NCBI RefSeq assembly: GCF_002726155.1
Contig: NZ_PBSH01000031.1
Span: 97,572 to 161,571 of the forward strand
Reading direction: 5' to 3'
Source of the DNA: Alcanivorax sp.
GTDB taxonomy: Bacteria > Pseudomonadota > Gammaproteobacteria > Pseudomonadales > Alcanivoracaceae
DNA length: 64,000 nucleotides
Shown here: positions 34,985-44,299 of the stretch, piece by piece
Layout of the letters: each line of letters starts with the position of its first letter
Numbering within the stretch: the first letter of the stretch is position 1
Program-made: the position numbers and the translations under genes
The notes under the pieces: generated by a model
Told to the model about the DNA's origin: nothing
The model's input: the letters and a program-made list of their open reading frames with translations, nothing else
Databases searched by the model: none

Positions 34985-35818
34985 TTAGCGAAATAATGTT
35001 AACGCATTTTGATAGGTCATGGCGGCCACGTCCTGTGTCTGCTGCCCGCGTAGCTGTGCGACCCGCTGGCCAATCCAGGGGAGTAGCGCGGGTTCGTTAC
35101 GGCGTTTTTTCGGGGGGGCTTGCGGCAGGTCCCGGGGGAGCAGGTAGGGGGCGTCGGTTTCCAGCAGCAGGCGTTGATCCGGAATATTGGGCACCAGTTC
35201 TGCCAATGGTTTGCCGCGGCGCTCGTCGCAAACCCAGCCAGTAATGCCGATATGGCAATCCAGATCCAGGTAGGCAAACAACGCCTGGCGGGAGCCGGTG
35301 AAGCAATGCACCACGGCGCCGGGTAGATCGTCGCGGAACGCTTTCAGGATAGGCAGAAAACGCTCATGGGCGTCGCGCTCATGGAGGAAAACAGGCAGTT
35401 TCATTTCTACCGCCAGCGCCAGCTGGGCCTCGAAGGCGCGCTCCTGGTCCGGTCGAGGAGAGAAGTCCCGGTTGAAGTCCAGGCCCATTTCTCCTGCAGC
35501 TTTGGTCTGCTCATGGGCGAGCAATTCGTGCAGTTCTTTTTCCAGGGCAGGGGAATAAAAGCGAGCGCTGTGCGGATGCAGCCCGGCGGTAGCAAACAGG
35601 GTGGGATGTTCGTCGGCCAGGGCAATGGCGGCGCGTGACTCGTCGATGTTGGTGCCGGTAATCAGTTGCCAGGCGACCCCGGCCGAGGCCGCCCGTTCAA
35701 TCACCGTTTCGCGATCGTCATTGAATTGCCGGTCGGTCAGGTTAACCCCGATATCGGCCCATTGCTCAGGCGCGGTGTTCTGCGTTTCCGAAGGCGTGTT
35801 GCTGTGAGGTGCGGTCAT
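34985..35818 (-). CDS. tatD: TatD-family metal-dependent DNase
   Basis: 277-residue TIM-barrel hydrolase. Family motifs are DIGVNLT, ATAGLHPHSA, GEMGLDFNRDFS, VFLHERDAHERF, VVHCFTGSRQ and LLETDAPYL, with the metal ligands intact. TatD is a 3'-5' exonuclease implicated in DNA repair and degradation. The start overlaps the DUF1499 gene by 53 bases, and there is no alternative start codon before the DIGVNLT core, so about 20 extra N-terminal residues are real. It is third in the lexA-DUF1499-tatD unit, which suggests SOS-linked expression. Confidence 0.9.
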   Translation of the reverse strand: MTAPHSNTPSETQNTAPEQWADIGVNLTDRQFNDDRETVIERAASAGVAWQLITGTNIDESRAAIALADEHPTLFATAGLHPHSARFYSPALEKELHELLAHEQTKAAGEMGLDFNRDFSPRPDQERAFEAQLALAVEMKLPVFLHERDAHERFLPILKAFRDDLPGAVVHCFTGSRQALFAYLDLDCHIGITGWVCDERRGKPLAELVPNIPDQRLLLETDAPYLLPRDLPQAPPKKRRNEPALLPWIGQRVAQLRGQQTQDVAAMTYQNALTLFR

Positions 35819-36257
35819 CGGTGTCCTGTTCAGATAGCTGCTCGCGCAGGGATTCTACCCGACGACGGTTCGCACCTAAATCCCAGTAGCCGGTCCGCGA
35901 GGCCGAGCGCACTTCCACCACCCCGTTATCGCGAACATAGAAGGTCACATCGTCCACAAATCGCAGAACCCGGCTGGTGAAGCGGGCCTGGATGCGCGAT
36001 TGACCTACCACTTCATAGTCCACACGGGGCAGGTTGCCAAGCAGGCTTTCCAGCTTTTTCAGGCTGCTTGGCCGATCGGCGCCTACCTGTAGAGGGGCGA
36101 CTCGCTTGTCGGCCTGTGTCGCCAGGCTGGACACACAGTTGGGTGAGTCCGGGCAGGGCGCAAGAAGATGGGTATCAGCCATGGCAAATGCACTCCATAC
36201 AATCAGGCAAGTGCCTATACCCGTGTGGATACAGGCTTTAATAAGAGTTCGGATCAC
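35766..36257 (-). CDS. DUF1499 exported protein downstream of lexA
   Basis: 163 residues with an N-terminal hydrophobic signal (about 1-27, ending AFAMA). The DUF1499 core has PCPDSPNCVSSLA, VDYEVVGQSRIQARFTS and RFVDDVTFYVRDNGVVEVRSASRTGYWDLG. Function is unknown. It overlaps the lexA stop by 20 bases and tatD by 53 bases, so all three are probably translated from one SOS-controlled mRNA. In Pseudomonas this position after lexA is taken by the division inhibitor sulA, which is absent here. Confidence 0.85.
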   Translation of the reverse strand: MIRTLIKACIHTGIGTCLIVWSAFAMADTHLLAPCPDSPNCVSSLATQADKRVAPLQVGADRPSSLKKLESLLGNLPRVDYEVVGQSRIQARFTSRVLRFVDDVTFYVRDNGVVEVRSASRTGYWDLGANRRRVESLREQLSEQDTDDRTSQQHAFGNAEHRA

Positions 36258-36852
36258 GAATCAGCCCCACGAAAATGCCTTCGATGATAAGTTGATCAGC
36301 GGGCACCTTGATGGGCTCATAGGCTTCGTTGGCCGGCAGCAGGGTGGCGCTGGATTTATTCAACTTTAAGGTCTTCACCGTGACTTCTTCGTCAATGCGG
36401 GCCACCACGATTTCACCCGTGCGCGCCACATTGGATTTGCGTACCGCAATCAGGTCACCGTCGAAGATACCCGCATCCACCATACTGTCGCCTTGAACCT
36501 TCAACAGATAGGTCGGGCGTTGCTTGAACAGCCCTTGCGGGACCGGCACGGTGCGTTCCACGTTTTCGATGGCTTCGATGGGAACGCCTGCCGCGACCCT
36601 GCCGACGATGGGCAGTTCTTCTTCGCCCCAATAGGCGTTATCCAGCAGCTGAATGCCCCGCGAGCGGTCACTGTGCAGCTTGATATAGCCCTTACGCTCA
36701 AGGGCACGGAGATGATCCGAGGCCGCATTCTTGGACTGGAACCCCATGATGTCGGCAATCTCTGCACGGGTGGGGGCCATGCCGCTGTCCGAGAGGCATT
36801 CGCGGATACAATCGAGAACCTGCTGCTGTCGGTCGGTAAGTTTGCTGCTCAT
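36238..36852 (-). CDS. lexA: SOS repressor LexA
   Basis: 204-residue repressor/protease. Winged HTH at residues about 1-65 (LTDRQQQVLDCI, PTRAEIADIMGF). The self-cleavage site is Ala88-Gly89 in RVAAGVP, with catalytic Ser123 (GDSMVDAGI) and Lys160. It represses DNA-damage genes until RecA filaments stimulate its cleavage. Two CTG-N10-CAG boxes lie about 160-195 bases upstream (37014-37048) and are expected to give autoregulation. It is first in an overlapping operon with DUF1499 and tatD. Confidence 0.97.
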   Translation of the reverse strand: MSSKLTDRQQQVLDCIRECLSDSGMAPTRAEIADIMGFQSKNAASDHLRALERKGYIKLHSDRSRGIQLLDNAYWGEEELPIVGRVAAGVPIEAIENVERTVPVPQGLFKQRPTYLLKVQGDSMVDAGIFDGDLIAVRKSNVARTGEIVVARIDEEVTVKTLKLNKSSATLLPANEAYEPIKVPADQLIIEGIFVGLIRDPNSY

Positions 36853-37013
36853 AACCTTCTCCCTGTTTCCTGCAGAGTGGAGTGCCTGCCGGTGGCCGTG
36901 CAGGCAACCTTGCCGGGGTCGTATTCATCCCATGCCTGTCACGGGTTGCTGTAGGCATTTGTATGGTTGCGTGCCTGGGCTTGTAAGTCGTGGCTGACAG
37001 GCAGTGCTACATT

Positions 37014-37029
37014 CTGGATGCTAGCACAG
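37014..37029. promoter_or_regulatory. LexA box 1
   Basis: CTGGATGCTAGCACAG fits CTG-N10-CAG. It lies between divergent lexA and the cNMP-domain gene, 19 bases from box 2 (start to start). Confidence 0.55.
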
Positions 37030-37032
37030 GCA

Positions 37033-37048
37033 CTGATAATATGAACAG
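37033..37048. promoter_or_regulatory. LexA box 2
   Basis: CTGATAATATGAACAG fits CTG-N10-CAG with an AT-rich centre, close to the consensus. Two tandem boxes upstream of lexA are the usual arrangement in gammaproteobacteria. The pair could also affect the divergent gene at 37176. Confidence 0.65.
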
Positions 37049-37175
37049 TGTTATTTGAACAGTTGTCGAGCGAGGTTTTATCCCGCTTTTACGTCCATGT
37101 CGTTGCTCTGTTAAGGCGCGGGTACTAGCATGTGTACACTTGATAACGATTCCATCAGAACAGTGGGGATAGTAG

Positions 37176-37826
37176 ATGGAGCAGGCCAATAATAACGATT
37201 TCGGCCAGCAACGGCGGCGCCAGCTGTTGGCTGGTGTGCCGTTTTTTAATGAAATCGCCCGGGATGATCAGAACGAATTTGAACAGCTTGAAAAGACGAC
37301 TCGCCTTTGGGTGGCGGCTTCCGGAGAAAGCGTCATCCGGGCCGGTGACGTGGACTCCACTCTGTATTTTCTGCTGCGGGGTCAGTTGGAAGTGCTTTCG
37401 GACGCCGCGCCGGAATCCCCGCTTTATTATGTGTCTCCGGGTGAGGTTTTTGGCACCTTGTCCATGTTGTTAGGGACACCGCGCAGTGCCACGATTACGG
37501 TGGCAGACAACGCCCGCGAAGCGGTGTTGGCGAGCCTGGATTTTAATGAATTCAATGACGATGATGGCCCTTATTCGCTGGCGACCCGATTGGCGTTTTT
37601 CCATATGATCGTTCACCACATTCGCTGGACACTGGAAGTGAAGCGAATGCAGGCGCCGACCCATGAACTGGTGCATTCCATGCGCAAACTGCCGGTTTTT
37701 CACGGAGAGAAGAACAGCCCGGAAGAGCTGGCCGCGTTGAAGGTGCAGGCCCAGGGGCTGGCTGAATTGCTGTGCCGCTGGAATGGAGAAGGGCAGGCGA
37801 GCACCGGCACACTACAACTGACCTGA
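37176..37826 (+). CDS. Cyclic-nucleotide-binding-domain protein without HTH
   Basis: 216 residues. A CRP-like beta-roll occupies about residues 20-130, with VIRAGDVDSTLYFLLRGQLEVL and GEVFGTLSMLLGTPRSATITV, which includes the phosphate-cassette region. The C-terminal helices carry no helix-turn-helix, so it is unlikely to be a DNA-binding Crp/Fnr regulator. It is divergent from lexA and shares the region holding the LexA boxes. Function is unknown; nucleotide sensing by protein contact is possible. Confidence 0.75.
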   Translation: MEQANNNDFGQQRRRQLLAGVPFFNEIARDDQNEFEQLEKTTRLWVAASGESVIRAGDVDSTLYFLLRGQLEVLSDAAPESPLYYVSPGEVFGTLSMLLGTPRSATITVADNAREAVLASLDFNEFNDDDGPYSLATRLAFFHMIVHHIRWTLEVKRMQAPTHELVHSMRKLPVFHGEKNSPEELAALKVQAQGLAELLCRWNGEGQASTGTLQLT

Positions 37827-37876
37827 TTCTCGCTTGCGCCAGCTTGCGTGCGGAATTCCTTTCCTGCTCGTTGCGG

Positions 37877-38314
37877 CTACTGATCGACCTTGACGGCCAG
37901 TACGTCGCAATGGGCTCCGGGTACCAGGCCGCGTGCGGTTGAGCCCAGCAGCAGGGCCAGGCCGCTGCGGGTATGGCTGCCAACCACGATCAAATCCGCC
38001 CCTATCTTGTCCGCCTTGTCGAGAATGGTCTTTTCGATGGATCCCATGTCCACATAAACGTTGGCTTCGGGAATGTTGTATTGCCCTGCGTATTTGTCCG
38101 CCATTTCACGGGCCTGTTTCATCAGGCCGCTTTGCAAGTCCGTCACATCCATGGGCACATCCGCTCCGTAGGCCAGGGCCAGCGGTTCGATGACATGGAT
38201 CAGATGCAGCTCACCGTCATTGCCTGACAGTACGCCTGCTGCGCGGGACAGCACCTGGGGGGATTCATCGCTGCCATCGATGGCAACCAGAATTTTGCGG
38301 TAGGGACTGGGCAC
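37877..38314 (-). CDS. Universal stress protein, UspA family
   Basis: 145-residue cytoplasmic Usp domain. The start VPSPYRKILVAIDGSDES and the ATP-binding C-terminal GSHTRSGLALLLGSTARGLV are present, so it is the nucleotide-binding type. The open frame continues 45 codons upstream, but the GTG at 38314 has AGGGAG six bases before it and matches the family N-terminus. It is convergent with the cNMP-domain gene and probably monocistronic. Confidence 0.88.
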   Translation of the reverse strand: MPSPYRKILVAIDGSDESPQVLSRAAGVLSGNDGELHLIHVIEPLALAYGADVPMDVTDLQSGLMKQAREMADKYAGQYNIPEANVYVDMGSIEKTILDKADKIGADLIVVGSHTRSGLALLLGSTARGLVPGAHCDVLAVKVDQ

Positions 38315-38529
38315 GGTTCTCTCCCTGAAAACGTGAGGTTTCCTGCAGTATAGCGCGCTTTGTCGGGGTTGCCAGCGGGCTGTTTCACAGATGAGGGTTG
38401 CCCTGACGGGTCTGCCTGTACTACTACTAAAAAAGGAAAACGGGGGCACTTCCTGCTTGACCCGCCTATACCGGCGCTGTCTAAATAGCGCCCATCACGA
38501 GCCTTAGACCGGATGTTGAGTACCTGAGA

Positions 38530-41274
38530 ATGGGAAAATCGCTAGTAATTGTGGAGTCGCCTGCCAAGGCCAAGACCATTAACCGCTACCTGGGCGACGA
38601 CTTCATCGTGAAGTCCAGTGTCGGCCATGTGCGGGATCTGCCGGTCAGTGGCGGCTCCAAAAAGAGCACCCCTCAGGAGCGGGCCAAGGAAGCAGCCTAT
38701 ACGCGCTCCCTGCCCAAGGAAGAGCGGGATGCCTATAAAAAGAAGAAGGCCAAGAAACAGCTGGTTAACCGCATGGGGATCGATCCGGAAAAGGGCTGGG
38801 CGGCCCACTATGAGGTGCTTCCCGGCAAGGACAAGGTGGTCGACGAACTGAAACGCCTGGCGGCGAAAGCCGACCGCATCTATCTGGCAACGGATTTGGA
38901 CCGCGAAGGGGAGGCGATTGCCTGGCACCTGCGGGAAGTCATTGGTGGAGAGGATGACCGGTTCGACCGGGTGGTGTTCAACGAAATTACCAAGAAAGCG
39001 ATCCAGGCGGCGTTCGAAGAACCCGGCAAGCTGGACCTGCACCGGGTAGAAGCCCAGCAGGCCCGACGTTTTCTGGACCGGGTCGTGGGTTTCATGATCT
39101 CCCCATTGCTGTGGGAAAAAATTGCCCGTGGCCTGTCCGCCGGCCGGGTACAGTCCGTGGCTGTGGAGCTGGTGGTAGAGCGCGAACGTGAAATCCGCGC
39201 CTTTATTCCTGAAGAATTCTGGGAGTTGTACAGCGACACCCACAGCGGCGATGGCGAAGCACTGCGCCTGCAGGTGGCCAAACACAATGGTGAAGCGTTC
39301 CGGCCCAATAATGGTGACGACGCTGGTGCCCACAAGCAGGTATTGGAAAGCGCCGGCACCCTGACCATCAGCCAGCGTGAGCAGCGGCCCACCCGTTCCA
39401 AGCCGTCGGCGCCTTTTATTACCTCTACCCTGCAGCAGGCCGCGAGCACCCGCCTGGGCTTCGGGGTGAAAAAGACCATGATGATGGCGCAGCGGCTTTA
39501 TGAAGCCGGCCACATTACCTACATGCGTACCGATTCCACCAACCTGAGTGCAGATGCCGTGGCGGCCTGCCGGGAGTGGATTGGCGAAAAACTGGGTGAT
39601 AAGTACCTGCCTGATGCGCCGCTGTCCTACAGCAGCAAGGAAGGGGCCCAGGAAGCGCACGAAGCCATTCGTCCTTCGGATGTGCGGCGCACCTCTGATT
39701 CCCTGAAAGATATGGAACGCGACGCCCAGCGCCTGTACGAGCTGATTCGTCGACAGTTCATCGCCTGCCAGATGCCCCCGGCGGAATACCTGAGCTCCAC
39801 CCTGACGGCCACCGGCAACGGTTACGAGCTGAAAGCGAAAGGGCGCATCATGAAGTTCGATGGCTGGACCCGCATTCAGCCGCCGGCTTCGCGCAAGGGC
39901 CAGGAAGACACCCTGTTGCCGGATGTGAAAGAAGGCGATGTTCTGTCTATCGATAACGTGGATGCCAACCAGCATTTCACCAAGCCGCCAGCCCGTTTTA
40001 CCGAGGCGAGCCTGGTCAAGGAACTGGAAAAGCGTGGCATTGGCCGCCCGTCCACCTATGCGGCGATCATTTCCACCATTCAGGATCGCGGTTACGTGCG
40101 CCAGGACAGCCGTCGTTTTTATGCAGAAAAAATGGGTGACATCGTCACCGATCGTCTGGTGGAAAACTTCCCCAACCTGATGGATTACGGTTTCACTGCC
40201 AGCATGGAAGAAACCCTGGATGAAGTCGCCGAAGGGCATCGAAACTGGCAGGACGTGCTCAACGAATTCTACAAGGATTTCGTCAGCAAGCTGGATGCGG
40301 CCCAAGGTGAAGGGACGGGCAAACAGGCGGTGGGCGGTATGCGCGCCAACCTGCCTACTGATACCGACATAGAATGCCCCACCTGTGGCCGGCCGATGCA
40401 GATTCGCACCGGTTCCACCGGCGTGTTCCTGGGCTGCTCCGGTTACGGCCTGCCGCCGAAAGAGCGCTGCACCGCCACCTTGAATCTGCTGCCCGGTGAA
40501 GAAGCCGAAACGGTGAAAGCGGACGATGATGAAGAAGCGGAAATCAACGAACTACGCAGCAAGAAGCGGTGCCAGAAGTGTGGTACTGCCATGGAAAATT
40601 ACCTGATCGACGAAAAGCGCAAGCTGCATATCTGCGGTAACAATCCAGATTGTGATGGCTATGTGGTCGAGAAGGGCGAATTCCGGATCAAGGGTTATGA
40701 TGGCCCGGTGCTGGAATGTGAGAAATGCGCGCACGAGATGCAGTTGCGTACCGGCCGGTTTGGCAAGTTCTTCAAGTGCACCAATGATGAGTGCGGCAAC
40801 ACCCGCAAGCTGTTAAAAAGCGGCGAACCTGCACCGCCGCGGGCAGACCCCATCCCCATGCCGCATTTGCAGTGCCAGAAAGTGGATGACCATTATCTGT
40901 TGCGTGATGGAGCCTCCGGCCTGTTTTTGGCCGCCAGCAAGTTTCCGAAAAACCGCGAAACGCGCCCGCCGCTGATTGAAGAAATCCAGAGCGTGGCCAA
41001 GCAGCTGGATCCGAAGCACGCGTATCTGGCTGAGGCGCCTGCCGAAGACCCGGACGGCAACAAAGGCGTGCTGCGCTATAGTCGCAAGGCGAAAGAGCAG
41101 TACGTGATGAGCGAAATCGACGGCAAGGCCACCGGTTGGATGGCGTTCTATCGCGACGGCAAATGGGTCGAAGAACAGACCAAGAAAAAAGCCCCCGCGA
41201 AGAAGAAGGCCGCTGCCAAGAAAAAGGCAGCCAAGAAGAAAGCCCCGGCCAAAAAGGCTGCCGCCAAGAAGTAA
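38530..41274 (+). CDS. topA: DNA topoisomerase I
   Basis: 914-residue type IA topoisomerase that relaxes negative supercoils. Toprim domain with [13 protein letters not shown] and [16 protein letters not shown]; active-site Tyr331 in [10 protein letters not shown]. After the core, several four-Cys zinc ribbons follow ([24 protein letters not shown]). The C-terminus is a Lys/Ala/Pro-rich, histone-H1-like tail of about 30 residues that probably strengthens DNA binding. A possible promoter (TTGACC at 38457, TAAATA near 38482) is weak. The DUF6586 gene follows after 73 bases. Confidence 0.97.
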   Translation: MGKSLVIVESPAKAKTINRYLGDDFIVKSSVGHVRDLPVSGGSKKSTPQERAKEAAYTRSLPKEERDAYKKKKAKKQLVNRMGIDPEKGWAAHYEVLPGKDKVVDELKRLAAKADRIYLATDLDREGEAIAWHLREVIGGEDDRFDRVVFNEITKKAIQAAFEEPGKLDLHRVEAQQARRFLDRVVGFMISPLLWEKIARGLSAGRVQSVAVELVVEREREIRAFIPEEFWELYSDTHSGDGEALRLQVAKHNGEAFRPNNGDDAGAHKQVLESAGTLTISQREQRPTRSKPSAPFITSTLQQAASTRLGFGVKKTMMMAQRLYEAGHITYMRTDSTNLSADAVAACREWIGEKLGDKYLPDAPLSYSSKEGAQEAHEAIRPSDVRRTSDSLKDMERDAQRLYELIRRQFIACQMPPAEYLSSTLTATGNGYELKAKGRIMKFDGWTRIQPPASRKGQEDTLLPDVKEGDVLSIDNVDANQHFTKPPARFTEASLVKELEKRGIGRPSTYAAIISTIQDRGYVRQDSRRFYAEKMGDIVTDRLVENFPNLMDYGFTASMEETLDEVAEGHRNWQDVLNEFYKDFVSKLDAAQGEGTGKQAVGGMRANLPTDTDIECPTCGRPMQIRTGSTGVFLGCSGYGLPPKERCTATLNLLPGEEAETVKADDDEEAEINELRSKKRCQKCGTAMENYLIDEKRKLHICGNNPDCDGYVVEKGEFRIKGYDGPVLECEKCAHEMQLRTGRFGKFFKCTNDECGNTRKLLKSGEPAPPRADPIPMPHLQCQKVDDHYLLRDGASGLFLAASKFPKNRETRPPLIEEIQSVAKQLDPKHAYLAEAPAEDPDGNKGVLRYSRKAKEQYVMSEIDGKATGWMAFYRDGKWVEEQTKKKAPAKKKAAAKKKAAKKKAPAKKAAAKK

Positions 41275-41282
41275 CCCAGCAA

Positions 41283-41334
41283 GCATCACGCTTCACGCAT
41301 GCAGGCGACAGCCTGCGTGTCGCGTGGTGCGTGC
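41283..41334. repeat. Palindrome after topA (CATCACGC / CACGCATG words)
   Basis: Left arm 41283-41306 (GCATCACGCTTCACGCATGC...) and right arm 41311-41334 are inverted. The inner 9 base pairs (CATGCAGGC) are nearly perfect and the outer part is imperfect. Repeated CACGC words resemble the other word-based elements in the window. It may end topA transcripts. Confidence 0.5.
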
Positions 41335-41347
41335 AGCGGAGTGTTTT

Positions 41348-41878
41348 ATGTCCAGAATGGTTCGAGACAACACCGTAAGCGGTTTGCGCGAGCGAATTTA
41401 TTTTGCCAATGCCCTGTTACGCCAACTCATCCACGATCAAGCCGATGCCACGCCCACCGTGCGCCTGGCGCTACGCGGTGCGGTGGTGTTTCATCTTTAT
41501 TCGGTGCTGGTGGGGCTGGCGCGACAATCCGGCAAGACCTTTCAGGTAGACGGTGCGGACAGCTTGTTCAGCCTGGCGGCGCTGGAGCAAGCTTTCCGTG
41601 ATGCCGGGGTTGAAGCCCCGGAGATCGCTATTCTGGCCCGTGCCCGTGCCGACCGGGGGGATCTGATCGCCTGGCTGGATGGGGAAATGCAGACGGCACT
41701 GGGGGCCTCAGGCCTGGCCCGTCGCCCGGCGCCACCCAGCGAAGAAAATGCCCTCAACCTGATGGCCGAGGACCGCTACGCGCCTTTGGCCGAAGGGGAT
41801 CTCCAGCGTCTTGCCGACAGCGTGACCCGGGTGGGCGAGCTGGTGGAGCATTGCATGGGCTACCTGGAAGAGTGGTGA
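41348..41878 (+). CDS. DUF6586 family protein next to topA
   Basis: 176-residue, mostly helical cytoplasmic protein starting MSRMVRDNTVSGLRERIYFAN. It has no catalytic motif and no membrane segment. Proteins of this type lie downstream of topA in pseudomonads, and I recognise it from that context (DUF6586). The ATG at 41348 is preferred over one eight codons upstream because of the GGAG spacing and the family start. Function is unknown. Confidence 0.75.
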   Translation: MSRMVRDNTVSGLRERIYFANALLRQLIHDQADATPTVRLALRGAVVFHLYSVLVGLARQSGKTFQVDGADSLFSLAALEQAFRDAGVEAPEIAILARARADRGDLIAWLDGEMQTALGASGLARRPAPPSEENALNLMAEDRYAPLAEGDLQRLADSVTRVGELVEHCMGYLEEW

Positions 41879-41896
41879 AGGTCAAAGGTCAGGTGA

Positions 41897-42040
41897 CAGT
41901 TGATAGTGGACAGTTGGCAGTGCGCGGCTGAGCACTTTTATTAGCTCCAATGTAAGAGGCCGCGCCCAGAGAAGGGGCGCGGCCTCTTACGTTGGAAACC
42001 AGAAGCATCGTAGGGGCGCGTAGCTGTCCACTATCAACTG
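41897..42040. repeat. Nested palindrome (AGTTGATAGTGGACAG outer arms, 22-bp inner stem)
   Basis: Perfect 17-base outer inverted arms lie at 41897-41913 and 42024-42040. Inside, a 22-bp stem (41946-41967 with 41975-41996, one T-G pair) closes a 7-base loop; its core is GTAAGAGGCCGCGCCC and its complement. The element fills most of the gap between the DUF6586 and LolA-like genes. Same architecture as 6211-6374 and 7598-7757, different sequence. Confidence 0.75.
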
Positions 42041-42158
42041 CCAATTATCTTTTGGCCCCTTCTGGCATCGCTGTTTCTATCCAGATCGCTATCATGGTAA
42101 ACATGCTGTTGCCCGCTTTACCGGCGCAGCCCCAGACATGTACACCGTGAGGAATGCG

Positions 42159-42950
42159 ATGAACGCCCGTTTACTGCCCGCCGCTTTGTTAATGGCCTTG
42201 GCCACACCTGCCGTATTGGCCCAGACCCCGGAAGAAAAAGGCCTTGAGATCGCCCGGGAGGCGGATAGCCGTGGCGAAGGCTTTGGGGATTTTCAGGCCG
42301 ACATGAAGATGGTGCTGATCAGCAAGAGCGGCCAGACCTCGGACCGGGAGCTGCGAGTGAAGACGCTGGAAGGCACCGGCGAGGAAGAGGGTGACAAGAG
42401 CCTGACTATCTTCGATACCCCCCGCGACGTGCGCGGCACGGCCATGCTCACGTTCAGCTACAAGACCCGTGATGATGACCAATGGCTGTACCTGCCTGCA
42501 TTGCGCCGGGTAAAGACCATTGCCTCACGGAACAAATCCGGCCCCTTCATGGGCAGTGAATTCAGTTTTGAAGACATGCGCGGCCAGGAAGTGGAGAAGT
42601 ACACCTACAAGTACCTGCGTGACGAAGCGTGTGGCGAACTGACCTGCTTCGTGGTGGAGCGCTATCCGCAGGATGAAAATTCCGGTTACACCCGGCAGGT
42701 TTCCTGGATTGACCAACAGGAATACCGGACCTGGAAAGTGGACTATTACGATCGCAAGGAAAGCTTGCTTAAGACGCTGACGGCCAGTGATTTCTCCCAG
42801 TACAAAGACAAATACTGGCAGCCGGGCAAGATGTCCATGGTCAATCACCAGACAGGGAAATCCACGGACCTGTTCTGGAGCAACTATCGCTATGACACGG
42901 GCCTGAGCGAATCGGATTTCAACAAGAACAGCCTGAAACGCGCCCGTTGA
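42159..42950 (+). CDS. LolA-like outer-membrane lipoprotein-sorting protein
   Basis: 263 residues with a signal peptide of about 22 residues ending AVLAQ. The mature part is an open beta-barrel of the LolA-like family (ADMKMVLISKSGQ, DRELRVKTLEG, TFSYKTRDDDQWLYLPALRRVK, SEFSFEDM). It is probably periplasmic and carries a hydrophobic cargo. The ATG at 42159 with GAGG upstream is preferred over 42138. It overlaps or abuts an outer-membrane barrel gene; no RND gene is adjacent, unlike the operon at 23680-30739. Confidence 0.82.
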   Translation: MNARLLPAALLMALATPAVLAQTPEEKGLEIAREADSRGEGFGDFQADMKMVLISKSGQTSDRELRVKTLEGTGEEEGDKSLTIFDTPRDVRGTAMLTFSYKTRDDDQWLYLPALRRVKTIASRNKSGPFMGSEFSFEDMRGQEVEKYTYKYLRDEACGELTCFVVERYPQDENSGYTRQVSWIDQQEYRTWKVDYYDRKESLLKTLTASDFSQYKDKYWQPGKMSMVNHQTGKSTDLFWSNYRYDTGLSESDFNKNSLKRAR

Positions 42951-42967
42951 TTTCGCCCGTTAAGAAC

Positions 42968-44251
42968 ATGAAAAACTGGCTGCTAACGGCATCGTTGCTG
43001 ACGGTGCCTCTCATTTCCCCTGCGTGGGAGTTTCGCGGTGAAGTGGCGCTCGAAGGACGTTATTTTACCCAGGACTCTCCCTATCCCCAGGCGGATTATT
43101 CCACTAATGGTTCCGGCTATATCAAGCCGGAAGTTTTCCATGAGTGGAATAACCGCGATGACCTGTTCACCTTCATTCCCTATGTCCGGGTGGATGAGCA
43201 TGACTCTGAGCGCACCCACTGGGACATCCGTGAGCTGTCCTGGATTCATGTGGGCAATGGCTGGGAATCCCGGGTGGGGATTCGCAAGGTGTTCTGGGGC
43301 GTCACCGAAGGCCGCCATCTGGTGGATATCATTAACCAGACCGACCAGGTGGATCAGGTGGATGGCGAGGAAAAGCTCGGCCAGCCCATGATTAATCTGT
43401 CCACGGTACGGGATTGGGGCATCGTCGATGTGTTCGTGCTGCCCGGTTTCCGTGAGCGCACCTACGCGGGTGAAGAGGGGCGTCCGCGTACACCGTTGCC
43501 GGTGTCCGATAACGCGCAGTACGAATCCTCGAAAGAAAACCAGCGGGTGGATTTTGCCATTCGCTACCAGCAGTACTTCGACAACGGGCTGGAGCTGGCG
43601 TTGTCACACTTCTCCGGCACCAGCCGTGACCCGTTGCTGGTTCCGGATTCCCTGACGTTGGCCGAGCTGCAGGCGCTGATTGCCAGCGGGCAATTGCCGT
43701 CGGGTAGCGACCCGGAATTTACCCCCTTGTACAACGTGATCGACCAGACCGGTCTGGAGTTGCAATACCTGAATAGCGGCTGGCTGTGGAAGCTGGAAGC
43801 GATCAGTCGGTCCGGGCAGGGCGAGCGTTTTAATGCCGTGGATGGTGGTTTTGAATTTACCCAGGTGGGGCTGTTCGATACGGCCACGGATCTGGGCTGG
43901 ATTGTGGAATACATCTGGGAAGACCGGGAGGACAGTCTGGCGTCGCCGTTGGCCAGCGATGTGCTGCTGGGGACCCGTTTTACCTTCAATGACGTGGCCT
44001 CCACGGAGATCCTCGCCGGTATTATTTATGACACCCAAGACGAGGAAAAAGCCATCAGCCTGGAATCCAGCCGCCGTTTTGGCAACAGTCTAAAGGCCAG
44101 CCTTGAAGCGCGGTTCTATACCGATACCGGCAAGCCCCAAAGTGCCTCCGCGCTGTATCGCGATGTCCTGCGTAACGTCAACAGCAATCCTGGCCTGGGC
44201 CCGATTAGCCGGTCTGACTTCGTTCAGGCGGAGCTGGTGTATTACTTTTAG
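42968..44251 (+). CDS. Outer-membrane beta-barrel protein paired with the LolA-like gene
   Basis: 427 residues starting MKNWLLTASLLTVP, a signal peptide ending about ISPAW. The remainder alternates polar and hydrophobic residues in strands and ends ELVYYF, the C-terminal aromatic typical of BamA-inserted barrels. The segment SWIHVGNGWESRVGIRKVFWGV resembles the lumen-facing motif of DUF1302-like barrels. A TTG start at 42947 overlapping the previous gene is possible, but the ATG at 42968 begins the signal peptide. It probably forms an exit or entry pore with the LolA-like carrier. Cargo unknown. Confidence 0.78.
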   Translation: MKNWLLTASLLTVPLISPAWEFRGEVALEGRYFTQDSPYPQADYSTNGSGYIKPEVFHEWNNRDDLFTFIPYVRVDEHDSERTHWDIRELSWIHVGNGWESRVGIRKVFWGVTEGRHLVDIINQTDQVDQVDGEEKLGQPMINLSTVRDWGIVDVFVLPGFRERTYAGEEGRPRTPLPVSDNAQYESSKENQRVDFAIRYQQYFDNGLELALSHFSGTSRDPLLVPDSLTLAELQALIASGQLPSGSDPEFTPLYNVIDQTGLELQYLNSGWLWKLEAISRSGQGERFNAVDGGFEFTQVGLFDTATDLGWIVEYIWEDREDSLASPLASDVLLGTRFTFNDVASTEILAGIIYDTQDEEKAISLESSRRFGNSLKASLEARFYTDTGKPQSASALYRDVLRNVNSNPGLGPISRSDFVQAELVYYF

Positions 44252-44299
44252 AGCAGTGCTTGACGCCGAAGGCCTGACGGGAACGATCGCCTTTCTTTC

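Noticed and set aside
38457..38487. topA promoter (TTGACC ... TAAATA)
   Set aside because: The best spacing is 18-19 bases and the -10 is poor; it was noted in the topA entry but not listed as a feature.
38542..40305. 587-codon minus-strand frame opposite topA
   Set aside because: It is the mirror of topA coding sequence, with no recognisable domains and implausible composition.
5286..42040. CRISPR array
   Set aside because: The repeats are inverted and degenerate words without regular spacers or cas genes.
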